A stretch of DNA of 64,000 nt from the NCBI RefSeq assembly GCF_030936135.1, contig NC_082599.1, positions 5,752,847 through 5,816,846 on the forward strand. The letters run 5' to 3'. A model generated the notes under the pieces. The model did not search any database. It was not told where the DNA came from and saw only the letters and a list, made by a program, of their open reading frames with translations. The stretch comes from Gavia stellata (lineage: Eukaryota > Chordata > Aves > Gaviiformes > Gaviidae). Both the position numbers and the translations under genes were made by a program. Below, piece after piece: positions 1 through 13,300 of this stretch. Numbering within the stretch: the stretch's first letter is position 1; each line of letters opens with the position of its first letter.

Positions 1-1201
1 TAGCTGGCTATGCTGCCTCTTTAGCTATTTCTTCCTTATGCTTAGGAGTTGTAATATTCATTCCAGGTATCAGAAGTTATAATTTCTGTGACTTCTTATG
101 AAACTGGTTCTGCACAGTTCCAGAAGTGCACAAGTTCTTTTGAGATTAAATGCTTCTTTGCAATTTTTCTCTTTTTCCATTTATTACAAATCTCCTGCCA
201 GCCTGATCCAGAGAGACATGGAGTATTTCCTGTATGACAGTGATTTCATCTGCTGCTGGTATAAATAAGGGGGCAAGACTTTATCAGAAGTGAGGCTGCT
301 AAACACTCCTCCCACGCACCCACATCAGCATCTCAAACAAGAATCTCAGCAGCTACTGAACTGGGCCTTTTGGCTTTAAACAGTAGCTTTGAAACATGCA
401 GCTGTCTCCCAAAATGACTTCTTACTACAATGAACACTAAAACTGTCATTTAGTATTATCTAGGCTGTGATGTGTCAAATGCAGTCTATCCCTTTTCCCC
501 CAGAACAGTTATGATCAGAAGTGCGTGATTAGGGGTAGGGGTGCCCTGGAGGAGACCCTGTCCTCACAGTCCTCAAGCCCCTGCCATTCCCAACAATTGC
601 CAGAACCCCAGAGATATTTTAGACTTAATCTCTTGAATTTGTCATCCCAGAGCCCATTCAGGTCCTAGTGAAGATCATAGATCGAGTGCTCCATTTCTCC
701 TGCATAAGAGCTACCCCTTTCCTTTCCTGAATCTCTCCAGCCCCCACCCTACACTGGTGCTCTTCCTGTTTCCACTCCTCCAGCCCTCCTTTCTCAGCCT
801 TCTGTCCAAGAATCTCCCTGACTTGAGGCACCTTGCATAGCTGCTGCTCAGCCCCTACACTTGGGAGGAGACACTGCTACTGCTGCTGACTGCTTCTCCT
901 TCACATTCCCCTTAACTCTGTGTTATGCTGTTGGCTCTGACTACCCTTCTCTTAGGTCATTGCCTTTTTATTAGCTGACCCCATAGAAGCAAAGTCCTGC
1001 CTCCTTGTGTAGCCAGGTTTTCACAAAGCCAGCATTGTGCTTACTGAAGTCAACCCAGGTGGGACTCCAGGGGCAGAGAGAAAGGACATGTCTGAGGAAA
1101 AATTAGGTACATGCAAGTCCTAAACACATTGTGTGGCTTCAGCATTGTACACTTGCTTTGCAGGCATCAAAGAAATTCCTGTTTCCTCTCTGCTCTCCTA
1201 G
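1..1201 (+). other. DLEC1 intron (left edge), no exon recognised
   Basis: No open segment with splice sites and ASH-like coding character was found on the plus strand before the acceptor at 1200-1201. I read it as intron of DLEC1. No repeat family was recognised. Confidence 0.5.
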
Positions 1202-1341
1202 GTATCTCCCTTTACCATTCAACCATCTGCTGGAGAAATACCTCCTTTGGGTATATGCAGTGTGTCGGTTCAGTTCACGTCGTTGCTGTGCCAGCGTCTC
1301 CAGACAGTATTAGAACTAGAGGTAGAAAATGGAGAAGGAAG
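1202..1341 (+). CDS. DLEC1: DLEC1 exon, window exon 1
   Basis: Acceptor tctcctag, donor gtaagg; 140 nt, leaves phase 2. Encodes VSPFTIQPSAGEIPPLG and then a strand with VSVQFTSLLCQRLQTVLEL, the usual proline/glycine turn and closing strand of an ASH-type sandwich. Confidence 0.85.
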
Positions 1342-4300
1342 GTAAGGGGGAAAAGAGGTGTTCTGCTTTGTTTTTTTCCTGAGATTCACAAGTGATTTTC
1401 ACTTTAGGTAGTTTTATCTCCTAAAACAAAAATATGTAGCAGGAACTCAGAGTGGGGTTGTGTAACCTATCAATGAACTATACAATCACTAATATTGCTA
1501 AATAAACATAATCATAATTCTTTCCAGCATGCTGTTGTATGTCTAGCACATTTCATTAACGATAACAATAGACCATCTGTGTGTTTATTTCCAGTCATCT
1601 TCCTGTTTTTGTTGAAGTTCAGACCCCCCAAGCGTGCCTGATATCTAGTCATCTAGTATTCACTGAAATTTATACTGGAGTTCCTGCCAAAGCAACCAGC
1701 AAGCTTTTTAACCAGACACTGCTGCCAGCAAAATACTTATGGGGAAAGGTAAATGTGCTTCTAATGGATGAAGAATACAGCAGGGATGGAAATTGTAATT
1801 TCTATCAAAATACAAACTACTCTTAAAAGCTTTTCTGATGTATCCTTTGAGTAGTGATTCCTGTTTACTGGCTTATGAGCAAGACTTCAACTTGAGACCA
1901 GCCTTGAAAAGATTAGCTACCAGTTGATATTAATATGCTCTTACTGTCTGTGGATGATCCCCGGGAGAATGGGTGTGCAGAGATGTGAGGGGAAATAGGA
2001 TGTAAGCTACCAGAGTATTAAACAACGTACCATGGCATTTTAGGGTTTGCATTTAATTCAGCAGAGCAAAGAAACAATGGTGCTTTTGAATTGTGTCTAA
2101 ATTTTACTTAAATTTTACATTCTGGGTGGGATTCAGCTCACATCTTAGGACTCCTAAATTTAATGTTAGTTTGTAAGCTATGGTCTGAAGTCTCTTTTCA
2201 GTCAATGGAAATCTGAGCAGGAAGTCAGTCTCTAGAATATATAATGTCCAGTGTCATTATGGGTGCTGTAGACTGTTCTTCCTCACCTCCAGGCATCACT
2301 CAAAAAGTGTGGTCTCTTCTAAGTCCTGTCACACCAGCCAGCCACGCTTGTATGGCTTGGCTACCCTACGTGCCTGTGTTTAGGCAACTAAATCCTAGCC
2401 CATCTATACAGCCAATGGAGTCCGGAGGCGTATCAGCTCCCCCTAAAATGGAACCTACTTGGGTCTGCAGAATGCTCTCTAGCACATACTAACTGTATGT
2501 CTGTTGGCTGTAATGGTAGTGTTGATGCCCGCTGTGCATACAATTAGGTTAATTAGCCTGTAAGCTGAATCCTACTGTCAGTGCCTTGGTCATTCAGATC
2601 TACTCTGACATCCAGGGTTCAGCTCAGTTGCCTACATAAAAGCATTCAGTGCCATCCAAGATGTCCTTAGGTGCCCAAGACATCCTAACTGAGTGTGTGG
2701 ATGATATAGGACCTATGGGAAAATGTTTTGGAACAGCTGGAGCCTAGGAGGGATATCCACAGCATTTTACATGGTATCTGATGTTCATACGTGAGCAACC
2801 AAGTTGAACCCCTGGATTCATGCCATGTGCATTTATTTAGTCAATTAGTGAAGGTGCCAACACCAGGATTGTCTCTGTAGTCAGTGGAGAGAGATGTGGC
2901 ACCTGTAGGATCCTGCTCCAATACCAGATAAGTTGACCTAACCCTGGAAAGGCTTGTGACTGTGAAAGGGCTGATAGTGACTCTGCTTCTAGCCCAGATG
3001 CTTCAGTTGGGCACCTGAAGTCATTTTGAATAAATGTAATGTGAGGATCTTCTCAACCATGGGGGAATTGTAAAGCAAGCCTCATCTCAACAAACTATAT
3101 GTGTTGCTACCTGAAAGTGTCCTAAACCTTAGAATAACTCTTTTTTTTATAGTCCTCTTTGATCTGAAGAGCAAATCTGAAAGAATCAGTGTTAATGAAT
3201 TAAGAGAGTTAACTGAATGTCTGTCCTTTCTGTTCGGCAGCTCGTTGGAAGTCAGGCCACTTTCTGCTCCACCACTGTCTCCCCAGCCAGTGGCACCTTA
3301 GGCCCAAATGAAGAAAAAGAATTCTGCATAGAATTGTCAGCTAACATCGTGGTAAGTTTAAAAATTGATGCAATTTTATCAAAACAGCAACACTGGCATT
3401 CTCATCTCACCTCCATCTGGCAAAAGGAAGGATTTTTATATACAAAACATAATGGTTTTTTTTCTGTACAGTAGTTTTTCTGAAATTGCTTTGCTTTAGA
3501 GGTAACCATGGTTGAAGGCAAGGATTAAATCAGTCTATATGGTGTGCAATTTTCTACCCTGCCTCTTTGTTTCCCCACTGTTCTTGTTTTCTTTCTTTCT
3601 TTCTTTCTTGAATGCCTATTCCATTACTCTTAATGCTTATCACTTTTCTCAGAGCATACAGATCCTCACTTCAGACTATCCCAAATGAAATGTAGCAGAC
3701 TGGCATATATATTGTACATTTGATTTTCTGAATGCAACTGGGCTAATGACATTTTGATATTTGAAACTTAAAAGGGGCTGATGGGACTGAGAGTCTGCAA
3801 AACAGGGTGTAGACTGCAGAGTTTACAAACTTCAGGAGTTCAGCCGTAGACTTTATAGGCCCATTCAAACAGCTGATTTAATGCAACTAAATAAAGGAGC
3901 TTCCTATAGGTGTGGTGTATTAGTTCCCATAACAGTCACTGGAGACCTAAGTTTCATTTATTTGCTTAAAAGTAGGATTTCAGTACTATCAGAGATGCCC
4001 TAGAAGATCTCAGATACCCATGTATGTCTGGCATATGTGGCACAGGATTCCAGTAAACTGGAGCTTTCTTCATGGAAAGCTGGAAGCTCAGCAGGACGTG
4101 GGCGTCTGAAAGGGCTGTGTGTGGACGTCTGTGTGTGGCTGGGGAACTGAATGCCATCTCAGCCATGTAAAAGGAAGGTCGCCTGCATTGTAGGTGAGCT
4201 AGATACTCAAGTACTGTTAATGAATCAGTGGAGATTCGGAGCTCGTATTTGGAGTTCACCTTTATAGATGAACTCAAGCGTTCTGTGGTGGGTTAACCCT

Positions 4301-7300
4301 GGCTGAATGCTGGGTGCCCACCAAAGCCGCTCTATCACTCCCCCTCCTCAGCTGGACAGAGGAGAGAAGATATAACGAAAGGCTCATGGGTCGAGATAAG
4401 GACAGGGAGATCACTAACCAATTACCATCATGGGCAAAACAGACTCGACTTGGGGAAAAAATAATTTAATTTATTACCAATCAAATCAGAGTAGGATAAT
4501 GAGAAATAAAAACTAAACCTTAAAACACCTTCCCTGCACCTTTCCCTTCTTCCTGGGTTTAACTTTACTCCAGAATTCTCTACCTCCTCCCCCCAAGCAG
4601 CGCAGGGGGACGGGGAATGGGGGTTGAGGGCAGTTCATCACATGTTTCTGCCTCTCCGTCCTCCTCAGGGGGAGGACTCCTCACACTCTTCCCCTGCTCC
4701 AGCGTGGGGTCCCTCCTATGGGAGGCAGTTCTCCACAAACTTCTCTAGCGTGAGTCCTTCCCACGGGCTGCAGTTCTTACAAACTGCTCCAGCATGGGCC
4801 CTTTCCACGGGGTGCAGTCCTTTAGGAACAGACCGCTTCAGCGTGGGTCCCCCCCAGGGTCACAAGTCCTGCCAGCAAACCTGCTCCAGCGTGGGCTTCT
4901 GTCTCCACGGGGCCACAGGTCCTGCCAGGAGCCTGCTCCAGCGTGGGGTCCTCCACGGGCTGCAGATACCTGCTCCACCATGGACCCCCATGGGCTGCAG
5001 GGGGACAGCCTACCTCACCGTGGTCTTCACCACGGGCTGCAGGGGAATCTCTGCTCCGGCGCCTGGAGCACCTCCTCCCCCTCCTTCTTTACTGACCAAC
5101 TGCAAAGTTGCTTCTCTCACATATCCTCTCTTCTAACTGCTGCTGGTGTTGTGCAGGTTTTTTTCCCCTTCTTAAATACGTTATCCCAGAGGTGGTACCA
5201 CCGTCATTGATGGGCTTGGCCTTGGCCAGTGGCAGGTCCATCTTGGAGCCGACTGGCATTGGCTCTATCAGACATGTGGGAAGTTTCTAGCAGCTTCTCA
5301 CAGAAGCCACCCCTGTAATCCCCCCACTACCAAAACCTTGCCACACAAACCCGATACAGGCCCACATTTGGAGAGTTCCATTTAGAAGTCTGAATCTGGA
5401 GCTGAATCCCAGTCTATTATTTTACGCAGGACGCAACGATTCATGTATTGATAAGGCAAAAAAGTATAGTAGCATTGAATTAGCCAGAGTACTGGTGTAA
5501 ATGGGCCACATAATTCATCCTACAAGTTCTGCTTTAAACCCAGGTAGAAATAAAATCTTGGTTTTGGAAGATTATGTAAGCATGACTAGAAATGATTAAT
5601 GCTTAGAGCCTCAAAGCTTGCAGTATAGAAAGTGTGTCAACAGTGACTAATAGAACAGTTTTAGGCTTATAGACTGATGTGAGTACAAAGCCAAGGAACA
5701 GCCACAAATTTTTACTTTGGTATTGCCTTCTAAGCAAATCTGATGCTGGCAGAGAATGCCCTTAAAACAATTCAGTGAAACTTTTCAAGATTCTGTTGTA
5801 GTTCTGGTTTTAGTCCAGTGAGGTTTATACATGCTTTCTAAGTAAATTTCTTAATGAAGCTGCCTTTCCTCTGTGATGTTTGCTTCATTCACAAGGAAAC
5901 TTAACTCTTCTCCTTTCAGGGTGAGCTGAAAAACCTTGCCCTTTCCTGTAGCATAGAAGACATGATTGAACCCCTCTTTCTGAGCATTTCTGGAGAAGTG
6001 AAAGGTCTGCATGTCACCTACTCAGTACCTTGTGACAGTGGAGTTGCCAGGTAAATCAAGGGTTTACCCCTGAAGTGAACAAAAATTACTTCTTCCCAAA
6101 GCAAAAATACAATAGAGAGGGGAAAAACCCCACTTATCTATGTAAAGGTCATTCCTCCTCCTGCTGTAGGCAGCAAGGACAGTAAAATGTGCTGGGACAA
6201 TTCACTGAGGTGTTTCTGTGAAGAAAAGGTACTGGGTTTACATCCTAGTCAAATTCAGCACCTTCATAAGCCTAAGAGAAGACTGGAGAAGAGCACTACT
6301 CCGCTCCCACCATTGTTTAGCTGAAACAAATTAAATTAACAATTGTGAATTCAGTAATTCATGAATAATAAATTGGTGTGAAGTTAACTGCACATTAGTG
6401 AAATTCATGTTCATGTGTTGTGTCTGTTCTCCCTTGTGCTCCTGGCACTTGTAACCTGTCAGTTGCCTTGACACTTTTGTGTATAGAGAGCATGAAAATT
6501 TACCTTTCTCCCTGGTAACCAAAGCGTGGGACCTCTGCAGTCCCTCACATGTTTGTGAGTAAAAACTATTTTCTTGAATGCCAAAAAATTTGCAAATTCA
6601 ACTCTTAGTTGTGAATTCAGAATTACAGAATTATACCCAAGGTACTGTATTTTGGACCATTAAGTTTTGTTCTTGCACTGGGAGACATGATATTAAAGAA
6701 AGATGAATATACTTCTCTTTGACTTGGTGTAGCTGACTGGTATTTATTTTTTTGATATGTAGCATGATTACTCTCTTTTGGAATATGCTTGTCTTTATAT
6801 AAGTAAAAATGGCTTTAATTTGGTAGGTTGGCACATTATACATGATAAAAAATTCTACCCAAAATAAATCCTGATGTGGATAGAAGTGAAAAAATGAAAA
6901 GCATTAAATGCTGATGAAAAAAATGATAACCTACATGGTCCTTTTACACTGGTCATCACAACCGCATTGCATAATGCACAATTTAAAATCTACTGAAATT
7001 ATCTGTGGCATAAGAAAATAAGACTGACGTTTTAATACTAATGTAACTTTTTCTGACAGTGATGAAAGACAAATGTTACAAAGTCCGTGTGATCTTCTTT
7101 TGGACTTCGGATCTGAAGTTGCACTCAAAGACATAGTAAAGCGTCAGCTACTTCTTACCAATCACACTGGAATCAGTGCTCCATTCAAATTAGAAGCTGA
7201 GTATTTTACTGGCTATTCACTTACTCCAGAACAAGGAATCTGCCTGTAAGTCTTGCTTTTCTGCATAATGACTCAAATACTTATTTAGGTCTGGATTAAA

Positions 7301-10300
7301 TCTGAAATTAGGACAGAGTGCTATTGCCTCTGTCACGAGATGCACTTTCTGCAGTGCTCTGGTGGGGTTTTATTAAGCTCTTACTCTGTGGTAATGAAAC
7401 TTGCTGGTTGCAATGCAAGGATGGAAGATTTAGCTGGTATAAATGGCAAAACACTATTGTTGCTAATGGACATAAGCTGGTTTACACCGGCCAAGGCTCT
7501 GTTGTGTTAGATTGTATGCAGAGTCTTACAACTCTGAAGCTGATTCACTCTTAAGGATTTTACTTTCAAAAAATGCTTTGTATGCAGTCCTTCTTTAAGT
7601 TATAATGGCTACTAATTTAGGAGTCAGGTAGAGCTATAGCAGAGTCCTGCTCATTTCGCAGAAATGTCATTGTGGGTTTTCTTATTTTTTTCAAGCTCCT
7701 CAGGCTACCTGGTGAAAAGAAGAGGGCCCGTCACAAAACACGCAGCCAGAAGAGCATGGTCAGGTATTAGAGTAGCTATTAATCCTCTCAGTGGAGAGAA
7801 GGCAAAAGACAACTGACTACCATATTCAGCATTAAACGTGCCAGTCAGGCACATAATTTCATTCTTGGAGTATCTGGCTAAGTCTACACTGTTAAATGAC
7901 TTAGTTCCTCAGCTCATTCTTGAGTTTGAAAGCCCACATTACATAAGCATTAGGTCAATCTCTCTCTTCCTCCCCTGCTTCTTTTTTCTCTCTCCCTTCT
8001 CCCTCTCTTTCTCTCTCTCTCTCTCTCCCTTCTCCCTCTCTTTCTCTCTCTCTCTCTCTCTCCCTTCTCCCTCTCTTTCTCTCTAAACCAACAGTCTGGA
8101 ACAAAGATGGGTGGTTCTGGTGATAGTTCACTCCCAGGATCACTCCCAGCACACAGTATGGATGACATGCATAAGGTTTGGCTATTTCCTTCCTGCACAG
8201 TCTTCCAATACCATTGCAGCAGGCTTTCCTCCCTCAAACCTTTTTATATACTCTCCCCACTGTGGAAAGCTACATCCCATCCCTCATTTCTGATGTGTTA
8301 TACTGAAAAATAATAATATTTGGAGCCACATGAGACCCAGGGAGGGGGGAAATGGGAGCGAAATGCTATAAAGTGTGGATGTGTCTTCTGTATCCAAAAT
8401 AAAACTTGGACTTACTGGTGCCTTGCCATAGTGTTTGGTATCTGTTACAAAGACAAAGCTTTTCAGCTGTTGAACTAGTACTTAAGATTGGAAAAATGCT
8501 GTTCTGACAGATTCCATGCAAGCTTATTGATTTAGAAGGCCAGGTGACTCAGAATGTGGAAAGGCTTTGCTCTTTGTAATTCATTATTTGTGTTGAAGAG
8601 CAGACAGATGTAAACAGGCAGTTGCTAATAGAAAGATAACCAGTTAGCACAAATTCCAGCTTATTTTTCTCAAATTGAGGGTGTGTTTTCATGTAGCCAA
8701 TTAGTGCCTTGCATATCCCAAAGAGTCCTGGATCAGGTTGTTGGAGGGAGTCCCTCTATGAAATAATCTCTGCAAGAACTAACTCTCAAAAAACAGATTA
8801 AGACCCACTGCAGAAGGGAACTTGGGGTAAAGTGGTATAAATGTGGGTTGTGTTAATGATCCAAGGTTTTTTTGAAGCCAGTGAGGTTAGGCTGATTAAC
8901 GCCAGCTAAAAATATGGTCCTATATATTCTTTGAAAGACTAACTTTGTTCCATTGCCTCAAAATTCATCACATGCTTCTTTGCTATGCTCCTTCAGAGTT
9001 TGCAGCAGCAGTGCTGTCTCATGGGAAGGGAGTAGCTTTCCATATACAACCTTCCACAGGAACTCTGAAAGCCTTCCAGCAGCTAATCATAGAAATAACA
9101 GCTTACAACAACATGTGGGGAGAGTACCAGGATGATCTGGTCTGTAAGGTAGGTGGGGCTTCAGTTTTAAGTGAAGTATTGCTATGGCAGATTTTACACC
9201 AATTATATTTTCCGGATTCCTTTCTGTTAAAAATACTTTTTCAGTTTGTTAGGACTTCTGTCAAAATTCAGGGTAGATATTGCTATACTGCTACCTTCAA
9301 GGACACGTAAGGAACAATTGTTTGCTCTTACAGTGTGTGGTTTAGTTTTGGGGTAACTTGTTTATTCCTTGCGAGGTTTTCATGTGCCTTTAAAATGACT
9401 GGAGCACTTTTGATTTATAAAACCTGTTTGGTAGCTGGCCAGTGCACTGCTCTGCTCTACTAATACAATATATTGTGTTGTATGGAAAGGCTGCAAGAAA
9501 GCTGATGAATTTATGAGGTATTGCATTCTCCTGCTGAGAAGAGCTTCATTAGCATATGAATTAGATGCTGTCAAAAGAAACCAGTCAAAAATATTTGAAA
9601 ATCCAATCAGTTTTTAAAACATAATTTTGTAACCCAGAGAACTAAAGTTTTATCTTGATTCTAATAGCAAAAATTCATTTTTAATAGGTGGGAGACTTAC
9701 AACCTAAATTAATTCCTATGCAAATGACTGTGAAAGGCTGTCCAATCTTCCTACAGATGACAGGACCACAAACAGAGGAACCCATAATCAGGTATAGTGC
9801 AAAATACTGTCAGAGAAGTCAGAGAATTAAATACCATTGGACTATAGCCAACATACATACCTGTTCCCATCTTCTTGTGATAAAATGGGAAGATCAGCGA
9901 AGTGACTGTCAAAGTACAGTATCTACTTCTATAATATCAATACATTTGTCTCTGCCAGCCTAATTAGAAAAGAATCTGCATACAAGCCTTCTCAGGTTTA
10001 CTGGCAATCACTGTTCTGGGCTTACAGTCACAGAAGTTCACACAGTCCAGCCTCATCTGATTCTGTGGAGATGGAAACTAGTACACGGTGGCAGTTCTTA
10101 TCATCCTCCACAGTTCATTTCTCCCTGTCCCTTTACCTGGACCAGGAGAAATGGAGCCCCAAGGTAAATAGGGGTGAGGGAAGGTTTAAGCCCTCTCATA
10201 CAGTAATTTGCATCTGCACATCTGGGTGAGGGGTAAGGGCTGGTTTATGGGGACCACAGCACTACACACTCAGCCAGCTGCCATACAGCATGACTGCTTC

Positions 10301-13300
10301 TTTCTGATTTCAGAGGAATTAGCATTGTGTATCATACTGCAGCCAAGAACATTTGCAATGTCAGCTTTGTAACGGGGCGTAGAAAATGGATTTAGCTATC
10401 CACCATAACCCTTATGCACCTGGAAATCTGTGTCTGACACAGGTCACTCCACTGCTGCATAACCATTCGCTGCCGCTGCCAGAGTGTTTCACAAAAGCTG
10501 ACTTCACATGTTTACCCTGAAACATCTGAGACAACTAAGAAAACTGGAAAAGAGAAACTGATTAAATAAAGCAATATTGTATTTCACAGTATAGGCCATG
10601 CTTTACCTAATAACCACTCTTAACAGGCTGCTAGCGCAGCCAGATATGTTTCCACTTTTAAACAAATCTTTAATGATTTCAGACATTCACTTTTATTTTC
10701 TGCATGTACTGACTGCAAGGTTCTCCCCCTCAGGTTTGGCACTCATGTCTCCGGAGGGTCTCCTGTCTTTCGGAGGGTCCAGCTCAACAATCCTACTCCC
10801 TTTGGTAAGAATGACTTTTGTACGGCAAACATCGACGCTTGCATTGTGCTGCTTATGATTATAAAAATAGAAGAACCCATTAACATGTTAATTCACAGGC
10901 CTACTTGTTTTCTAATCAAGATAGTTTTTGTAAAAATAGTATATAAGAGAGTGTCTAAGCTGTTTTCTAACTTAGCTAGTACAGAACAATAATACATGTT
11001 GTCAGGTCTTTATATGCATAGTAGTATTTACCATTATGGCATTACTGCTGTGAATATTAGTTTGCTTTCTGTAACAGTAAAGCAGGTAAGCTCCAGCCAG
11101 CGTGTAGTAGAATATATGTAATTGACTCAGTGTGTTGTTACTGTGAATCTGCACATCCTATCCTGACATATCTGGGTTTTCGCTCATTGAAATGATGGGA
11201 ATTCAGGATTTTTCATTCTGTTTTTGTAAGTTTCTCACAGCACTAACCCCGGTCAATCTGATGTGCTACCTGCTTCTTAGTGGCATCACCTGGCTCTTCT
11301 GTGTTTAGACTTCTTATGTCTTGAGTGAGATTTTAAGCTCTTCAGAGCAATGATCAATCGCTTTTTTTTTTCCTGAATGCCACCAAAAACATTTGCTTAA
11401 CAAACAAAATACTTATTATTTATTTTAATGTTATTAAAAGTATAGTTTAGGACCTAGAGAGTGGCCAAGCTATAATAAGAGCATAGCACACATGGTTTGA
11501 AATCTTTTTAGTTTACAGCAAACATGGAAAGTTTCAGATGTGCTTTAATACAAATCGAGTTGCTAGACACAAATTTGTTACTTGATATTCTGGTGCTCTG
11601 GTACCAACTAAGCTATGAGTCTTCTCAATGACCAGAAGTAATTGTCCTTTCTCCTTTTCAATTCAGACATCCGCCTGGACTGGGAAATTTACAACCAAGA
11701 GGAAGACGATAAAAAGCTGGTGGACCTGTTGATGTTCTTTGGAGACCCTTTTCCTCCTAAGGACATGGATGAAAATGAGACTGCATCAATTGGTAGCACC
11801 TCAGAGTCAGAGATCGTGTTAAAGTTGGATCAAACTGCCATTCCCTGCGGAAGCATTTATCCAGCTTCACAAACCACAGATGAGGTCAGCTGTTAGTCTG
11901 TTTTTTACACTGCTGCTGAGATACATGATGGGTTTCTTGGCATGAAAGGTTGAAAACAATAACACGCAATATAACTTGTAACTAAGAGCTGGATTGTTAA
12001 AAGAAATGTCAGCTCCTCTCACAGTCAAAAAAGCAATACATGGGTAGAAGGCTATTGGTAGCAGCAATCAGTTTCCAGAATGAGCTATAAGCAAATAGCT
12101 CTTCAGCTTCTCCTTTTCTTAAGATTGTTAAAGAAGCTGATAAGGTACTTTTTAAAATACTGTCATTGAAAAACTAATGCCATTTTACATGAAAGTGTTA
12201 CAATAACTAAAAGTCCTTAATTTGGGTCTCCTTTTCTCATGGGTGCTTTATGGCGTAAATGTGTCAGGGAGCAGAATCTAACCTGCAAAGTTCAAATTGT
12301 AGCTAACGATATGGAGGTATTTATCCCAGTGCTAAAGTTAAATCGGTTCTGTTACTCTGTTAGAATATGGTAACATCTATTACACGTGAAGTTTGATTAT
12401 AATATGGCAATTTACTGTCTTGAAGGACTGGGAGTGACAGGGAGAAGGTATCATGCAGGGTACGTATATTTCTCTGGCAAAAGCTTTACAGAAAAGATAT
12501 TAAAATCACATTTTTTCTGCTTCAGCTCAGAAGGCATAGTTGTTTTGAATACACCTCTAACCTTTCTTGTGCAACAAGGGAACATTATTGCCCTAGAGTG
12601 CTGGTTTGTATAATGGGCCAGAGATGTTACGGTTGAGTGCTGGTAGAACAGGACCCAAGCATGCACATTTTCCAAGGAGTTCAGGAGCAGTTTCAGGAGA
12701 GCAAACCTATGCATCAAAAAATTAATGTACAGGACACATCCACATGTCCAGCTTTTGTGCCAGAAAGAAAGAAACTGGAGCTGGCCATACTTATTGACTA
12801 GTGCAGCAGTTCCCTGAACACTTCACTTGCATTCCTCCTTTGCAGCGTAACAGTTTTAACCGTTCCCCACCCTCATGTCCCTGCAGTCTTCAGACTCTGA
12901 CAGCAAAGAGAAGGAAATCATCACTCAAGAACCTACAATACAGAAAATCGTCTCTGTACTTATACGACCTCATGAAGGGGTTCCTGCAGACAGCCCCTAC
13001 TCCATTACTCCAAGACAGATAGTAAGCTTTTATGTTTTCTTTGTGCTTAGATTTAGCATATTTTCTGCAGGACAGAGGAGACAGAGGAGGAGGTAGCTTT
13101 GGTTGGGGATAGAAACTACTAAACAGTGCAACAGTAGGCTGGGAGGCTTTGGGATCTTGAAGCTGTCAACAGAAAAAAGAAAGTGTCCTACCTACATTTG
13201 AGCAGTTAACTGATGACTGGAATGAAGTGTTCAGTTGCACTAGGCTCTCTAGAGTGGCATCTCTGGTCTCCTCACTTGGGTTTCCTTGGTGAAATGTATG

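Noticed and set aside
4624..5136. 170-codon plus-strand open frame
   Set aside because: It lies inside the LTR tandem array; the repeated wording (APAWG.. SYGRQ) comes from DNA repeats, not a gene.
7838..8237. Open frames over the CT-rich tract on both strands
   Set aside because: They are low-complexity Ser/Leu/Phe or Arg/Glu runs produced by the simple repeat.
8095..8293. Possible missing DLEC1 exon after the CT tract (acceptor aaccaacag)
   Set aside because: The frame from phase 2 is open for about 66 codons and reads SLEQRWVVLVIVHSQ, but none of the GT sites in it gives the needed length of 3n+2, and the protein does not look like DLEC1.
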